A stretch of 64,000 bases of DNA. Origin: Hoyosella levis (lineage in GTDB: Bacteria > Actinomycetota > Actinomycetes > Mycobacteriales > Mycobacteriaceae). A program made the position numbers and the translations under genes. Location: the NCBI RefSeq assembly GCF_026008515.1, contig NZ_BQYM01000011.1:90712-154711 (forward strand), read 5' to 3'. Every line of letters begins with the position of its first letter. Position 1 is the first letter of the stretch. The notes under the pieces are model-generated. The model was given only the letters and a program-made list of their open reading frames with translations. It was not told the DNA's origin and made no database searches. Below are positions 50,780 through 60,350 of the stretch, in pieces.

Positions 50780-52051
50780 ATGCGCAGAATCGCACCAGCC
50801 AGCCTCGCCATGCTTGGTGCCGCCGCAGCACTTGTCGTGAGCACCTCGTGCGGAACCGTCGACCAGTCCACGCCGGCAGCCCCGAGCGGCGCCCCCGGCA
50901 CGGCCGCTGCGGAGATGGAATCGGCCCGCGATGGTATCCACCGCTTCACCGAGCAGTTCAGCCTAAACGGCACCGGCCAGGACCAGGCCAATACCGTGTA
51001 CTCGCCGCTGAGCATCGCCACGGCATTCGCCATGCTCCGCGCTGGAGCAGACGGCGCCACCGCTGAGCAGCTCGACACCGTGTTCGGCTACCCCGCGAGC
51101 GATCCGGCACAGGCATACGGAGCCCTGCTCGATACGGTCGGCACCACCACAGAGCCGCCCGAGCCGACCGGGCAGGGCGCAACCCGCAGCAGCGATGATC
51201 CACCTGCGCCCACCGTGGTGGCGCTCGCCCAGGGGCTCTTCGTCGCCGACGACCTCGAGCTTGGCGAGGAGTTCACCGACACCATTGCCGACCACTTCGA
51301 CGCCCGGCCCGAACAGGTTGATTTCACCTCCGATGATGCGGTGCAGATCCTCAACGATTGGGCGAGCGACAACACCGCCGGGCGCATCACCAGCATGTTC
51401 GACCAGCTCGACCCCGCCACCGTCGCCGTCCTCGCCAATGCCACCTACATGACAGCCGAGTGGCAAGTCCAGTTCAGCGAGAACGAGACCCGCGACGAGC
51501 AATTCACCAGGCCGGGAGGCGCCACCGTCACCACGCCCATGATGAACATGCAGAACCTTCGGGCCCGGCACATCGAGACACCCGGCTGGACAGCCATCGC
51601 GCTGCCCTACCGCGGCGACGAGCTCGTCATGTGGATCGCCCTCGACCCCAGCGATGAGGGCGCCGTGCCGCCTGCCGTCACCGCGACCATGCTCGAGGAA
51701 ATGGCGCGCGGTGGCACCGAGCGGTCCGCTCGGGTGGCGGTGCCACGGTTCCGCATCGACTCCAGCACCGGGCTGCTCGATGCGCTAGGCCGCGTCGGCC
51801 TTACCGACCTCAGTGGCCTGGAGGACATCACGCCCGGGTTCACCATCAGCGATGCCATCCACCGCGCCACCATTACTGTCGATGAGTCAGGGACCGAGGC
51901 CGCGGCCGTCACTGGCCTCGCCGGCGTGACCAGCATGCCACCGCAATCGCAGATCACTTTCCGCGCCGACCAAGCCTTCTCCTTCGTCCTGATGCACCAG
52001 CCCACCGGGATACCACTGTTCACTGGCACCACGACCGACCCCACCGCCTGA
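50780..52051 (+). CDS. Exported serpin-family protease inhibitor
   Basis: 423 residues. An N-terminal signal-like segment ([16 protein letters not shown]) may be a weak lipobox with Cys24. The serpin fold follows, with [22 protein letters not shown] and [17 protein letters not shown] blocks. The hinge [11 protein letters not shown] (residues 369-379) fits the P17-P8 consensus of inhibitory serpins. A shutter strand [17 protein letters not shown] closes the fold. Counting from the hinge places P1-P1' near Ser-Met in GVTSMPP. ATG 50780 has GGGAG 5 nt upstream. The target protease is unknown. Confidence 0.88.
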   Translation: MRRIAPASLAMLGAAAALVVSTSCGTVDQSTPAAPSGAPGTAAAEMESARDGIHRFTEQFSLNGTGQDQANTVYSPLSIATAFAMLRAGADGATAEQLDTVFGYPASDPAQAYGALLDTVGTTTEPPEPTGQGATRSSDDPPAPTVVALAQGLFVADDLELGEEFTDTIADHFDARPEQVDFTSDDAVQILNDWASDNTAGRITSMFDQLDPATVAVLANATYMTAEWQVQFSENETRDEQFTRPGGATVTTPMMNMQNLRARHIETPGWTAIALPYRGDELVMWIALDPSDEGAVPPAVTATMLEEMARGGTERSARVAVPRFRIDSSTGLLDALGRVGLTDLSGLEDITPGFTISDAIHRATITVDESGTEAAAVTGLAGVTSMPPQSQITFRADQAFSFVLMHQPTGIPLFTGTTTDPTA

Positions 52052-52074
52052 TCTGCCCCGAGGAGACCCACGCC

Positions 52075-52512
52075 ATGCCGCTTTCTGGGACCTACGAGCC
52101 ACCCGCCACCGACTTCGTCCGCCAGCAGATCGAGACGTACGAGGCGAGCGACGGGGCGGAGGGCAACACCATGGGCGGCAAGCCCGTCGTCGTTGTCACC
52201 ATGCAGGGGGCGCGGAGCGGCAACCTCCGCAAGACCTGCCTGATGCGCGTCGAGCACAATGGCGAGTACGCGCTCATCGCCTCGATGGGCGGCGCGCCCC
52301 GCAACCCAGCCTGGTACCACAACATCCTTGCCCACCCGCATGTCGAGCTGCAGGATGGCGCCGTCCGCAAGGACTACGACGCCCGCGAGGTCCACGGCGA
52401 GGAGCGCGAGCTGTGGTGGCAGCGCGCCGCCGAGGTCTGGCCCGACTACAACGAGTACCAGACCAAGACCGACCGCCTCATCCCGGTCCTGGTCCTCGCC
52501 CCGCGCGACTAG
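52075..52512 (+). CDS. F420-dependent (Ddn-like) nitroreductase-family oxidoreductase
   Basis: 145 residues of the split-beta-barrel FDOR-A type. It shows [15 protein letters not shown] (phosphate/F420 binding), [18 protein letters not shown] and [10 protein letters not shown], characteristic of deazaflavin-dependent reductases such as Ddn. They reduce quinones or other electrophiles. ATG 52075 has GAGGAG upstream. It starts 23 bp after the serpin gene, possibly cotranscribed. The substrate is not predictable. Confidence 0.9.
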   Translation: MPLSGTYEPPATDFVRQQIETYEASDGAEGNTMGGKPVVVVTMQGARSGNLRKTCLMRVEHNGEYALIASMGGAPRNPAWYHNILAHPHVELQDGAVRKDYDAREVHGEERELWWQRAAEVWPDYNEYQTKTDRLIPVLVLAPRD

Positions 52513-52617
52513 CCGCTTGCCCGTGTCGCAAGGCAACCGGCCAGGCCGCTACCAAAAGCGTCACGGAACGGCCCAACTGGTCTAACGACTGGATACCGGT
52601 GCGCCTGGGATGGCAGC

Positions 52618-53976
52618 ATGGACCGAGTGTCAACTGCTCACGATCTCCAGGCCTCCACGTCCCCGGCGCTGCTGACCGCGGACGATATCGATGCTGCCGC
52701 GGCACGTATCGGCGGCGTCGTCGCGGATACGCCCCTCGAAAGGTGCGATCGCCTCTCCGAGATCACTGGCGCCAACATCTGGCTCAAGCGCGAGGATCTC
52801 CAGCGGGTCCGCTCCTACAAGCTGCGCGGCGCCTACAACCTCATGGTGCAGCTGACCGATAAGGAGCGCGCCGCCGGTGTGGTGTGCGCTAGTGCTGGCA
52901 ACCATGCGCAAGGGGTCGCGCTCGCCTGCAAGGCCCTCGGCATCCAGGGGCGCATCTACTTGCCGTCCAACACGCCGAAGCAGAAGCGCGACCGCATCCG
53001 CGCGCATGGCAATAGCTGCGTCGAGCTGAAGATCACCGGCCCCACGTACGACGAGGCTGCCGCGGCCGCTGCCGCGGATTGCGAGCAGACCGGCGCCACC
53101 CTCATCCCGCCCTTCAACGATCCCCGCACCGTTGCTGGCCAAGGCACGATCGCGGCGGAGATCCTCAAGGAGCTCGACGGCGAGCTCGGCACCATCATCG
53201 TGCCCGTGGGAGGGGGCGGGCTCATCGCCGGCGTCACCACCTACCTCCGGGAGCGCTCACCCCGGACCACCATCGTTGGTGCCGAGCCCTCCGGTGCCGC
53301 ATCGATGATCGCTGCGCTCGCCGCGCACGGCCCCGTCACCCTCCGCGACATCGATCCGTTCGTCGACGGCGCAGCGGTACGGCGCGCCGGCGACTTCACC
53401 TACGCCGTGCTGGCTGCGGCTGGGGCGACCGCGCTCACGCACGCGTCCCTGCCGCTCGTTGCTTCCGTGCCGCGCCCGAGCCACCCGGGTGATCTCTCCC
53501 TCATCAAGGTCGACGAGGGCGCTGTGTGCACTGCCATGCTCGACCTCTACCAGAACGAGGGCATCATCGCCGAGCCCGCGGGGGCGCTGGCCACCGCCGC
53601 GCTCGAGCAAATGGAGTTCGAGCCTGGCCAGAACGTCGTCTGCATCGTCTCCGGAGGCAACAACGACGTCTCCCGCTACGGCGAGATCCTTGAGCGCTCG
53701 CTCGTCCACATGGGGCTCAAGCACTACTTCCTCGTCAACTTCCCGCAGGAGCCGGGCGCGCTGCGCCGCTTTCTCGACCAGGTGCTCGGGCCGGACGACG
53801 ACATCACCATGTTCGAGTACGTCAAGCGCAACAACCGCGAGACCGGCGGCGCCCTTGTCGGCATCGAGCTCGGGGAGCGCGAGGGGCTCGCGCCACTGCT
53901 CGCGCGCATTCGCAAGTCCGGCATGGACGTCGAGCGGCTCGAGCCTGGCAAGCCCGCCTTCCGCTACCTGATCTAG
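52618..53976 (+). CDS. ilvA: Threonine ammonia-lyase (threonine deaminase)
   Basis: Makes 2-oxobutyrate from threonine for isoleucine synthesis. 452 residues, fold type II PLP enzyme: SYKLRGAYN carries the PLP lysine, SAGNHAQGVAL binds the substrate carboxylate and VGGGGLIAGV binds phosphate. The C-terminal regulatory domain (about residues 365-452, FLVNFPQEPGALRRFLDQVLG) is the single short ACT-like form. ATG 52618 is used; a GTG at 52627 is the alternative. It corresponds to Rv1559. Confidence 0.94.
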   Translation: MDRVSTAHDLQASTSPALLTADDIDAAAARIGGVVADTPLERCDRLSEITGANIWLKREDLQRVRSYKLRGAYNLMVQLTDKERAAGVVCASAGNHAQGVALACKALGIQGRIYLPSNTPKQKRDRIRAHGNSCVELKITGPTYDEAAAAAAADCEQTGATLIPPFNDPRTVAGQGTIAAEILKELDGELGTIIVPVGGGGLIAGVTTYLRERSPRTTIVGAEPSGAASMIAALAAHGPVTLRDIDPFVDGAAVRRAGDFTYAVLAAAGATALTHASLPLVASVPRPSHPGDLSLIKVDEGAVCTAMLDLYQNEGIIAEPAGALATAALEQMEFEPGQNVVCIVSGGNNDVSRYGEILERSLVHMGLKHYFLVNFPQEPGALRRFLDQVLGPDDDITMFEYVKRNNRETGGALVGIELGEREGLAPLLARIRKSGMDVERLEPGKPAFRYLI

Positions 53977-54092
53977 GAACCCTCGGCAGCCGTGCCCGCT
54001 GCGGGCCTGTCGCCCTGTCGGCAGGGGAGTGATTCGCTACGGTTGCCTGAAGGGATCGGCGCTGGTGGCGCCACCGCGACAAGGAGGAAATC

Positions 54093-54539
54093 ATGGCTGG
54101 ATCATTGCGCGAGCATTTGCTGTCGGACGGCAACAAGGACGCGTTCGTGGCTGAGGCGCGCGCGGTGCTCGATGCCGAGGTCAAGGCGAAGCGCGGCCCC
54201 GGCGGCATGGTGATCAAGGGTGCCTACAGGACAGTGAACGCGGTGCACGCGACGTTCGTCGATGGTGTGCTGCGGGCGCTGCTGCCGGATTTCCTGACGG
54301 ACCTGCAGCCGCACTGGGACGCGTTCGAGGCCGACAGTGCCGAGGATTTCGGTCAGTACCTCGCGCAGCATGGTGACGCCGCTGCGGATTCGTTGCTCGC
54401 TGTCGTTGATCGCCGCGCGGAGGGCTCGTCCTACAAGAGCGTGGTCAAGCTGTATGGCCAGTTGCGCGGCCAGGCGCACAAGCATGTGGTGCAGGCGCTG
54501 CCGGCCGTGGGGGAGCTGATCCAGCGCAACATGCTGTGA
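54093..54539 (+). CDS. Small conserved cytoplasmic protein of unknown function
   Basis: 148 residues, helical, acidic and basic residues mixed, without signal peptide or membrane helix. AAGGAGGAAATC directly before ATG 54093 is a strong ribosome binding site, and TACGGT about 55 bp upstream is a -10 candidate, so the gene looks well expressed. I do not recognise the family. It is convergent with the TreY-like gene (stops 26 bp apart). Confidence 0.75.
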   Translation: MAGSLREHLLSDGNKDAFVAEARAVLDAEVKAKRGPGGMVIKGAYRTVNAVHATFVDGVLRALLPDFLTDLQPHWDAFEADSAEDFGQYLAQHGDAAADSLLAVVDRRAEGSSYKSVVKLYGQLRGQAHKHVVQALPAVGELIQRNML

Positions 54540-54564
54540 CCGTGACGGGAGGAGAACCAGTGCG

Positions 54565-55686
54565 CTAGATCGTCGCGGTATGCAGCTCGCGTGGTGGTGG
54601 CTGCGGGTCGCCACCACGCACATAGAAGGCGATGCCATCGTGCGGCACCGCATCGGGGAGGCTGACGCCGGGATCGTCGGGGTCGCAGTGAATGATCCGC
54701 TCGGTGGTGATGTCGTGCCAGGTGCCGGGCGGGAACCGGATCAGGGTGCGCGACCATTCGTCCGGGTCGTCGTCGATATCGGTGCCGATGTCATGGTTGA
54801 GCGATCGCAGGACGAGGCAGATCACTTCGGGGAGCGAGTGCTTGCGGCCGCGTGCGAATGCAAGGACGTGGGTCTGCTTCGGCCCGGTGGCGGGCAGCGG
54901 CTCGTACTCACCGCCGACGAACACCTCGGGACGCTCGGAACGCAGGCCGAGCGCCGCGCTGAGCAGCGTGCCGATGCTGCCGGGCTCGTGGGTGACGATG
55001 GGGACCCCGGGGCCAAGGGCGTCGATGAGCTGCGCCTCGGGCGTACTACCTGCGGGGATGAGCGTGCAGGGCCAATGGCGGGCGACGTGCGCGCGCATGA
55101 GATGGAACTCCGAGCGTGGCACGTAGTGGTTGGTGAGGGTGTGGGCTCGTCCGTTGTGCCCAGCGAGGACCCCGGCGGTGGTGCGCGTGAGCTCGACGGC
55201 AATCGTCCCATCGATGCCGAGGGGCAGGGCGGGGGTGCCGGAGCGGGGCAGCGGCATGGGCGCCTGGACAAGGACGAGCCCGTGCTCGCCAGCAAGCGCC
55301 CGCAAGCGCGCGGAGGTGTCGGCGAGCGAATCGACCGTACCGATCCCGGTGAGGATGACGCCATCGACGAGGCCATGCTCGAGAATCCGGTGCAGGTCGC
55401 TCGTGGCGCTCGTGCCAGCGGATGAAAGGGCGGCGAGCGAGGGGAGCGAGAGAAGGAGCCGGGCCGTGGTGCCGGGCTCATCGAACAGCTCAGCGAGCTT
55501 TCTCGGGCCCGCGGCGAGGAGAGCTGCTGGGTTCGCGACCGCATGGGAGCAGGGCAGCGCGTCGGCGTGGCTCATGAGGTGGGCGAGCGCGCCGACCGGG
55601 TCGTTCCCCGCGCGTGGCGGCACCGCGCGTGGCCAGTACACGCTGGTCAGGCACGGTCGGCCGGGTCGGCTAGTGGGGCTCACCAC
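54565..55686 (-). CDS. Reduced TreY-like protein (C-terminal maltooligosyltrehalose synthase similarity)
   Basis: 373 residues against about 750 for TreY. The C-terminal third reads like a TreY end: ALGLRSERPEVFVGGEYEPL, THVLAFARG and IRFPPGTWHDITTE. The earlier part only loosely follows a GH13 barrel. Segments that could match catalytic strands (VDGVILTGIG, LVLVQAPMP) lack the expected Asp and Glu. The locus corresponds to treXYZ in M. tuberculosis (between ilvA and Rv1565c), yet treX and treZ are absent here. The frame is intact, with a GTG start 9 nt after the acyltransferase stop. It may be a pseudoenzyme, a decaying gene or an unrelated fold; confidence in the TreY link is moderate. Confidence 0.5.
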   Translation of the reverse strand: MVSPTSRPGRPCLTSVYWPRAVPPRAGNDPVGALAHLMSHADALPCSHAVANPAALLAAGPRKLAELFDEPGTTARLLLSLPSLAALSSAGTSATSDLHRILEHGLVDGVILTGIGTVDSLADTSARLRALAGEHGLVLVQAPMPLPRSGTPALPLGIDGTIAVELTRTTAGVLAGHNGRAHTLTNHYVPRSEFHLMRAHVARHWPCTLIPAGSTPEAQLIDALGPGVPIVTHEPGSIGTLLSAALGLRSERPEVFVGGEYEPLPATGPKQTHVLAFARGRKHSLPEVICLVLRSLNHDIGTDIDDDPDEWSRTLIRFPPGTWHDITTERIIHCDPDDPGVSLPDAVPHDGIAFYVRGGDPQPPPRELHTATI

Positions 55687-55695
55687 TCCATCGTC

Positions 55696-57801
55696 TCACC
55701 ACCAGGCGGTCGCGTCCCCGAGTTGCCGATCGAGCTCGGGGATCATCGACCGCACATAGGACGCGGTGAGGTGGTTGAAGTCGCGATAGACGGCGATGTT
55801 CCCCTCCACGGCGCGGCAATGGGTGGTTCCACAGATCGCGTCGGACATGTCGAGCGAGACCATGCCCGGGATCTGCTCGGCCCACTCGTCCGCGGGATTG
55901 GTGGCCCGCAGCACGGTGCTGCGGGGCGCGCCGCACTGCTCGGGGGTATTGCGTCCGGCCAGGCAGTCAGCAGGGTTGGGGAACGGCCACAGCCACGGGT
56001 TGTCACGAATGCCCAGGACGTTGATCCCCGCGCTCGATAGCGCCTTGAACGCCTCCACGTAGTTGCCGGGGATGAAGTCGCCCGTTCCGTCGTGCAGCGG
56101 CCGGGTGCTGTTGGTGAGGACGAAGCCGGGCTGGGTAGCGATGAGGTGCTCGGCGAGCCGGACGTTCCAGTCGCGGCACTCGGGATAGGGCAGGCCGTCG
56201 AAATGCCGGGGATCTGGCTCGTCCCACATGGGGCAGCCCATCTTGACGATGACGCTCACGCGGAATCCACGGGCGAGCCCGATGGGGTGCATCGCGCTGA
56301 TCCACTGCTCGGCATGCGAGCCGCCCACGAGAGCGATGGTCCGGGCAGCGCTCGTGTCGCCGTACTCGCAGATGACCAGTTCCGCGGTGAAATAGTTGGC
56401 GATGCACTTGTCTCTGGCGGTGATCGGATGGTCCCGCTGGATGTCGAGCGGATCGGGGAAGAGCCGCGCATCGGGGACGGGGGCGTTGTCGGTGAGGGCG
56501 AGCGCGCCGGGGTGCGTGCGCGAGCCCGGCGGATCACGGAGCGAGGAGTCACGGCTCGCGATGTAGCCGAGCCATCCCCCGGCAGCCGCGAGCATGAGGA
56601 TCGTGGCGAGCCCGATCCCGATGGCGGGGTAGGTGGATCGGCGCTTCCAGCGGCGCCGCGATTCGCTCGGGGCGGGATTGCGGTGGCTATAGCGCAGTGG
56701 CGCCTCGATGTAGCGGAGGGTCAGCCAGGCGCAGGCCAGTGATGCCGCGATGATCGCCAGTCCCTCGAGGAACGTCGTGGCGGGCTTGCCGGTATGGATC
56801 AGGTAGAAGATGAGGATCGGCCAGTGCCACAGGTAAAAGGCGTAGGCAAGCGTTCCTAGCCACACCAGCGGCCCGCTGCCGAGCAGGGCACGCACTGGGT
56901 CGCTACGGGTGGCGTTCGCGCCGGCGATGATGATCGCGATCGTGCCGAGCACGGGCACGAGTGCCCAGGGGCCAGGGAACTGGGCGCGGCCGTCGAGGAG
57001 CTGGCCGGTGGCAGCGATCGCGGCGAGGCCGCCGAGCGCAAGGACTGGACGAGCCGCCGACGGCACCCGGATGAGCGGGAGAAGGGCAGCGATGGCACCG
57101 CCGAGCAGCAGCTGCCAGGTGCGGGCGAAGGTGTCGTAGTAGTTCCAGGATGGCCGCGAGACGACGTGGATGGCGGCGTAGGCGAACGAAGAAATGGTGA
57201 CGGCGATGATGACGCCGGTAGCGGCGCGCGCGGACCAGATGTGGCGGCGTGGGTGACGGCGCAGGATGGCCTGCACGATCCACGCGCTCGCATAGGTGGC
57301 GAGGAGGGAGGCGAGGAAGAACTGTCCCTGCACGGACATCGACCACAGATGCTGCAAGGGGCTCGTGGCGGGATCGGCGGCGAGGTAGTCGCCGGCCGCG
57401 ACGGCGAGGTACCAGTTCTGGTAGTAGCCAGCGCTCGCGAGGAGCTGCCGCGCGATATCGTCCCAGCGGGTGAAGGGGATGAGCAAGTATGCGGCGAGCG
57501 CGGTGGCGATCAGCACGGTGAGCAGCGCGGGAAGCAGGCGCCGGGCGAGCCGCTTGATGACGGGCAGGGGGGAGAGGTCGGTGCCGCGCCGGATCGTGCG
57601 CAGCAGCATGCCGACGAAGAAGAATCCGGACAGGGCAAGGAAGACGTCGACGCCACCGGAGACGCCGAGCGCCCAGACGTGGTAAGCGACTACCAGCAGG
57701 ATCGCGAGCCCGCGCAGCCCGTCGAGATCCAAGCGGTATTGCATGGCCGGAGCGGGCATCCGGGTGTCCGTGCCGCCTTGTCGCGTGATCGGCGCGTTCA
57801 T
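55696..57801 (-). CDS. Membrane O-acyltransferase with C-terminal SGNH domain (OatA-like, Rv1565c type)
   Basis: 701 residues. The N-terminal acyltransferase-3 domain has about 10 helices (LDLDGLRGLAILLVVAYHVW, GGVDVFLALSGFF, LAYAFYLWHWPI). After one more helix a periplasmic SGNH esterase-like domain carries VGGSHAEQW for the nucleophile block and NHLTASYVR for the Asp/His-type block. Most homologs have GDSH; here Asp is Gly. Such proteins O-acetylate or acylate envelope glycans. ATG 57801 is divergent from the sigma factor gene, with the TreY-like gene downstream. Confidence 0.88.
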   Translation of the reverse strand: MNAPITRQGGTDTRMPAPAMQYRLDLDGLRGLAILLVVAYHVWALGVSGGVDVFLALSGFFFVGMLLRTIRRGTDLSPLPVIKRLARRLLPALLTVLIATALAAYLLIPFTRWDDIARQLLASAGYYQNWYLAVAAGDYLAADPATSPLQHLWSMSVQGQFFLASLLATYASAWIVQAILRRHPRRHIWSARAATGVIIAVTISSFAYAAIHVVSRPSWNYYDTFARTWQLLLGGAIAALLPLIRVPSAARPVLALGGLAAIAATGQLLDGRAQFPGPWALVPVLGTIAIIIAGANATRSDPVRALLGSGPLVWLGTLAYAFYLWHWPILIFYLIHTGKPATTFLEGLAIIAASLACAWLTLRYIEAPLRYSHRNPAPSESRRRWKRRSTYPAIGIGLATILMLAAAGGWLGYIASRDSSLRDPPGSRTHPGALALTDNAPVPDARLFPDPLDIQRDHPITARDKCIANYFTAELVICEYGDTSAARTIALVGGSHAEQWISAMHPIGLARGFRVSVIVKMGCPMWDEPDPRHFDGLPYPECRDWNVRLAEHLIATQPGFVLTNSTRPLHDGTGDFIPGNYVEAFKALSSAGINVLGIRDNPWLWPFPNPADCLAGRNTPEQCGAPRSTVLRATNPADEWAEQIPGMVSLDMSDAICGTTHCRAVEGNIAVYRDFNHLTASYVRSMIPELDRQLGDATAWW

Positions 57802-57944
57802 AACGAATGTTTACGATACCTTGGGCGCGATTCATGCTGACGATGTGTAGGCAATAGCCGCACTGGCCAGGGCTCCGGTGAACATTGCGTAATCACCCGC
57901 GCGAACCATCTGAATTGTCCGGCCACCGGACTAACGTGGACACC

Positions 57945-58982
57945 ATGTCGACCAATCTGGATCACCATCTGGATGGACCCTCCCGGCCCGCCGAGACGGC
58001 GCTCGACGCGGCATTCGCACCGCTGCGCCGGGAGCTGCTCGCGCATTGCTACCGGATGCTCGGCTCCTTCCATGACGCCGAGGACGCCGTTCAGGAGACC
58101 TACCTGCGCGCCTGGCGCTCGTACTCGTCCTTCGAGGGACGTTCCTCGGTGCGCACCTGGCTGCACCGGATCGCCACCAACGTGTGCCTGACGATGTGCG
58201 AGACCCGCAAGTCCCGGGCCCTGCCGCGCGGGCTGGGCCAGGAACGCAGCGATCCTCGCGCGCTCCTCGAGCAGAGCAACGAGATCCCGTGGCTCGAGCC
58301 CTTCCCTGGCCAGCCTGCCGCCACCAGTGCCGATCCCGCGATCGCGGCCACCGAGCATGCCCGGGTCCGGCTCGCCCTCATCGCGGCGCTGCAGCACCTG
58401 CCGGCCCGGCAGCGCGCGGCCCTGCTCATGAAGGAGGTCCTCCAATGGAAGGCCAGCGAGATCGCCGATGCGCTGGGCACGACCACCACATCGGTCAATA
58501 GCAGCATGCAGCGTGCGCGCGCCCACCTCGCGGAGCTCGCTCTCGACGAGGACACCCTTGCCGAGCCCGATGACCGGGACACCCACGAGCTGGTCGGGCG
58601 CTACGCCGCGGCCCTCGAGCGCAAGGACATTCCCGCAATAGTGCAACTCTTCACCGCGGACGCGATCTGGGAGATGCCACCCTTCCTGGGCTGGTACCAG
58701 GGGCCCGCCGATATCGGCGCACTGATCGACACGCAATGCCCGGCCGGGCCAGGAGAGCTGCGCGCCCTCCCGATCATCATGAACGCGCAGCCCGCGCTCG
58801 CCGTCTACATCACCGCGCCCGGGGACCAGTGGGAGGCCTTCCAGATCCAGGTCTTCGATCGCGAGGCGCAAGGCAGGCTCTCCCACGCCTACGTCTTCTT
58901 CGATACTGCCCTCTTCGCTGCCGCGGGGCTCCCGCTCGCGCTGCCCGATGCCGAGATGCAGCGCCGCCAGCGCCGCGCCTGA
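57945..58982 (+). CDS. sigG: ECF sigma factor with SnoaL-like C-terminal domain (SigG type)
   Basis: 345 residues. Sigma region 2 (LAHCYRMLGSFHDAEDAVQETYLRAWR, TWLHRIATNVCL) and region 4 (LPARQRAALLMKEVLQWKASEIADAL) are followed by a NTF2/SnoaL-like domain (about residues 210-330, AIWEMPPFLGWYQGP). This fusion is typical of the SigG/SigJ ECF groups, where the C-terminal domain modulates activity in place of an anti-sigma factor. ATG 57945 is preferred; the frame is open from 57885. TAACGT lies 7 nt upstream, a possible leaderless start. Confidence 0.85.
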   Translation: MSTNLDHHLDGPSRPAETALDAAFAPLRRELLAHCYRMLGSFHDAEDAVQETYLRAWRSYSSFEGRSSVRTWLHRIATNVCLTMCETRKSRALPRGLGQERSDPRALLEQSNEIPWLEPFPGQPAATSADPAIAATEHARVRLALIAALQHLPARQRAALLMKEVLQWKASEIADALGTTTTSVNSSMQRARAHLAELALDEDTLAEPDDRDTHELVGRYAAALERKDIPAIVQLFTADAIWEMPPFLGWYQGPADIGALIDTQCPAGPGELRALPIIMNAQPALAVYITAPGDQWEAFQIQVFDREAQGRLSHAYVFFDTALFAAAGLPLALPDAEMQRRQRRA

Positions 58983-59030
58983 GCCGACCTGGCTCGATTT
59001 CTGCCACGCGCGGCGATACTGTCGTGCATC

Positions 59031-60350
59031 GTGGTGGACTACGCACAGACACAGGTCGCGAAGTGGGATGCCCGCGCGATCGGCGAGGCCGACGCCGCGC
59101 ACGTCTGGCACCCCTACGGCGCGTTCCCGCCGACGACGCGACCCCTGGTGGTGGACAGTGCGCGGGGCACCCGGCTATGCCTCGCCGACGGCCGCGAGGT
59201 CATCGACGCCATGAGCTCCTGGTGGGCCGTCATCCACGGCTACCAGCACCCCCGCCTCGATGCCGCGGCGCACGCGCAGATCTCACGCATGTCCCACGTC
59301 ATGTTCGGCGGCCTCACCCACGAGCCCGCTGCCCGCCTGGCCTCGCTGCTCGTCGACATCACTCCCGAGCCGCTCACCAAGGTGTTCTTCGCCGACTCCG
59401 GCTCCGTCTCCATCGAGGTCGCGGTCAAGATGTGCCTGCAATACTGGCGCAGCCTGGGCAAGCCCGCCAAGAGCAAGCTCCTCACCTGGCGGGGCGGCTA
59501 CCACGGCGACACCTTCACCCCGATGAGCGTGTGCGACCCCGACGGCGGCATGCACTCCATGTGGACCGATGTGCTGCGCCCCCAGGTCTTCGCGCCGCGA
59601 CCACCGGCCGACCATGATCCCGCCTACACCGCCGAGCTCGAGCGACTCATCTCCACCCATGCGGATGAGCTCGCTGCGGTGATCGTGGAACCCGTCGTCC
59701 AAGGCATCGGCTCGATGCGATTCCACCATCCCAGCCACCTCGCTGACCTCCGCCGACTGTGCGACAAACATGGCGTGCTGCTGATCATCGATGAGATCGC
59801 CACCGGCTTCGGCCGCACCGGCAGCCTCTTCGCCATCGAGCAGACCGGCATCGCCCCCGATGTGATGTGCATCGGCAAGGCGCTGACCGGTGGCTACCTG
59901 ACGCTCGCCGCCGTCCTGTGCACCGACGAGATCGCCGGGGCCATCAGCGCGTCCCCCGCGGGCGGACTGATGCACGGCCCCACCTTCATGGCCAACCCAC
60001 TGGCCTGCGCGATCGCTGTCGCCTCCACGGAGCTGTTGCTCGAGCAGGACTGGGCGACCACCGTGGCCGGCATCGAGAAGCAGCTCGCTGAGGGATTGGC
60101 TCCGGCTCGCGATCTGCCCGGAGTGGTCGATGTGCGCAGCAAGGGAGCCATCGGGGTCATCGAGATGAGCAAGCCCGTCGATATGCAGCTCGCCACTGAC
60201 ATCGCGCTCGAGCACGGCGTCTGGCTCCGGCCCTTCCGTACCCTCGTTTACACCATGCCGCCCTACATCAGCACCGACGACGATCTCGCCGCGATCACCG
60301 CCGCGATGGTCGCGGTGGCTGCCGCACACTCCAGCGAGCCGGGCTCGTGA
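59031..60350 (+). CDS. bioA: Adenosylmethionine-8-amino-7-oxononanoate aminotransferase
   Basis: Converts KAPA to DAPA using S-adenosylmethionine as amino donor. 439 residues, fold type I PLP enzyme: [46 protein letters not shown] and [11 protein letters not shown] with the PLP lysine. Start GTG 59031 or 59034; a GATACT -10 candidate sits at 59015-59020. It begins the bioA-bioF-bioD unit, and its stop overlaps bioF (GTGA). Confidence 0.95.
   Translation: MVDYAQTQVAKWDARAIGEADAAHVWHPYGAFPPTTRPLVVDSARGTRLCLADGREVIDAMSSWWAVIHGYQHPRLDAAAHAQISRMSHVMFGGLTHEPAARLASLLVDITPEPLTKVFFADSGSVSIEVAVKMCLQYWRSLGKPAKSKLLTWRGGYHGDTFTPMSVCDPDGGMHSMWTDVLRPQVFAPRPPADHDPAYTAELERLISTHADELAAVIVEPVVQGIGSMRFHHPSHLADLRRLCDKHGVLLIIDEIATGFGRTGSLFAIEQTGIAPDVMCIGKALTGGYLTLAAVLCTDEIAGAISASPAGGLMHGPTFMANPLACAIAVASTELLLEQDWATTVAGIEKQLAEGLAPARDLPGVVDVRSKGAIGVIEMSKPVDMQLATDIALEHGVWLRPFRTLVYTMPPYISTDDDLAAITAAMVAVAAAHSSEPGS

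Noticed and set aside
47146..51078. 1310-codon open frame on the minus strand opposite dnaE1
   Set aside because: It is a high-GC antisense shadow: it mirrors the codon structure of dnaE1, has no family motif or ribosome binding site, and dnaE1 is unmistakable on the other strand.
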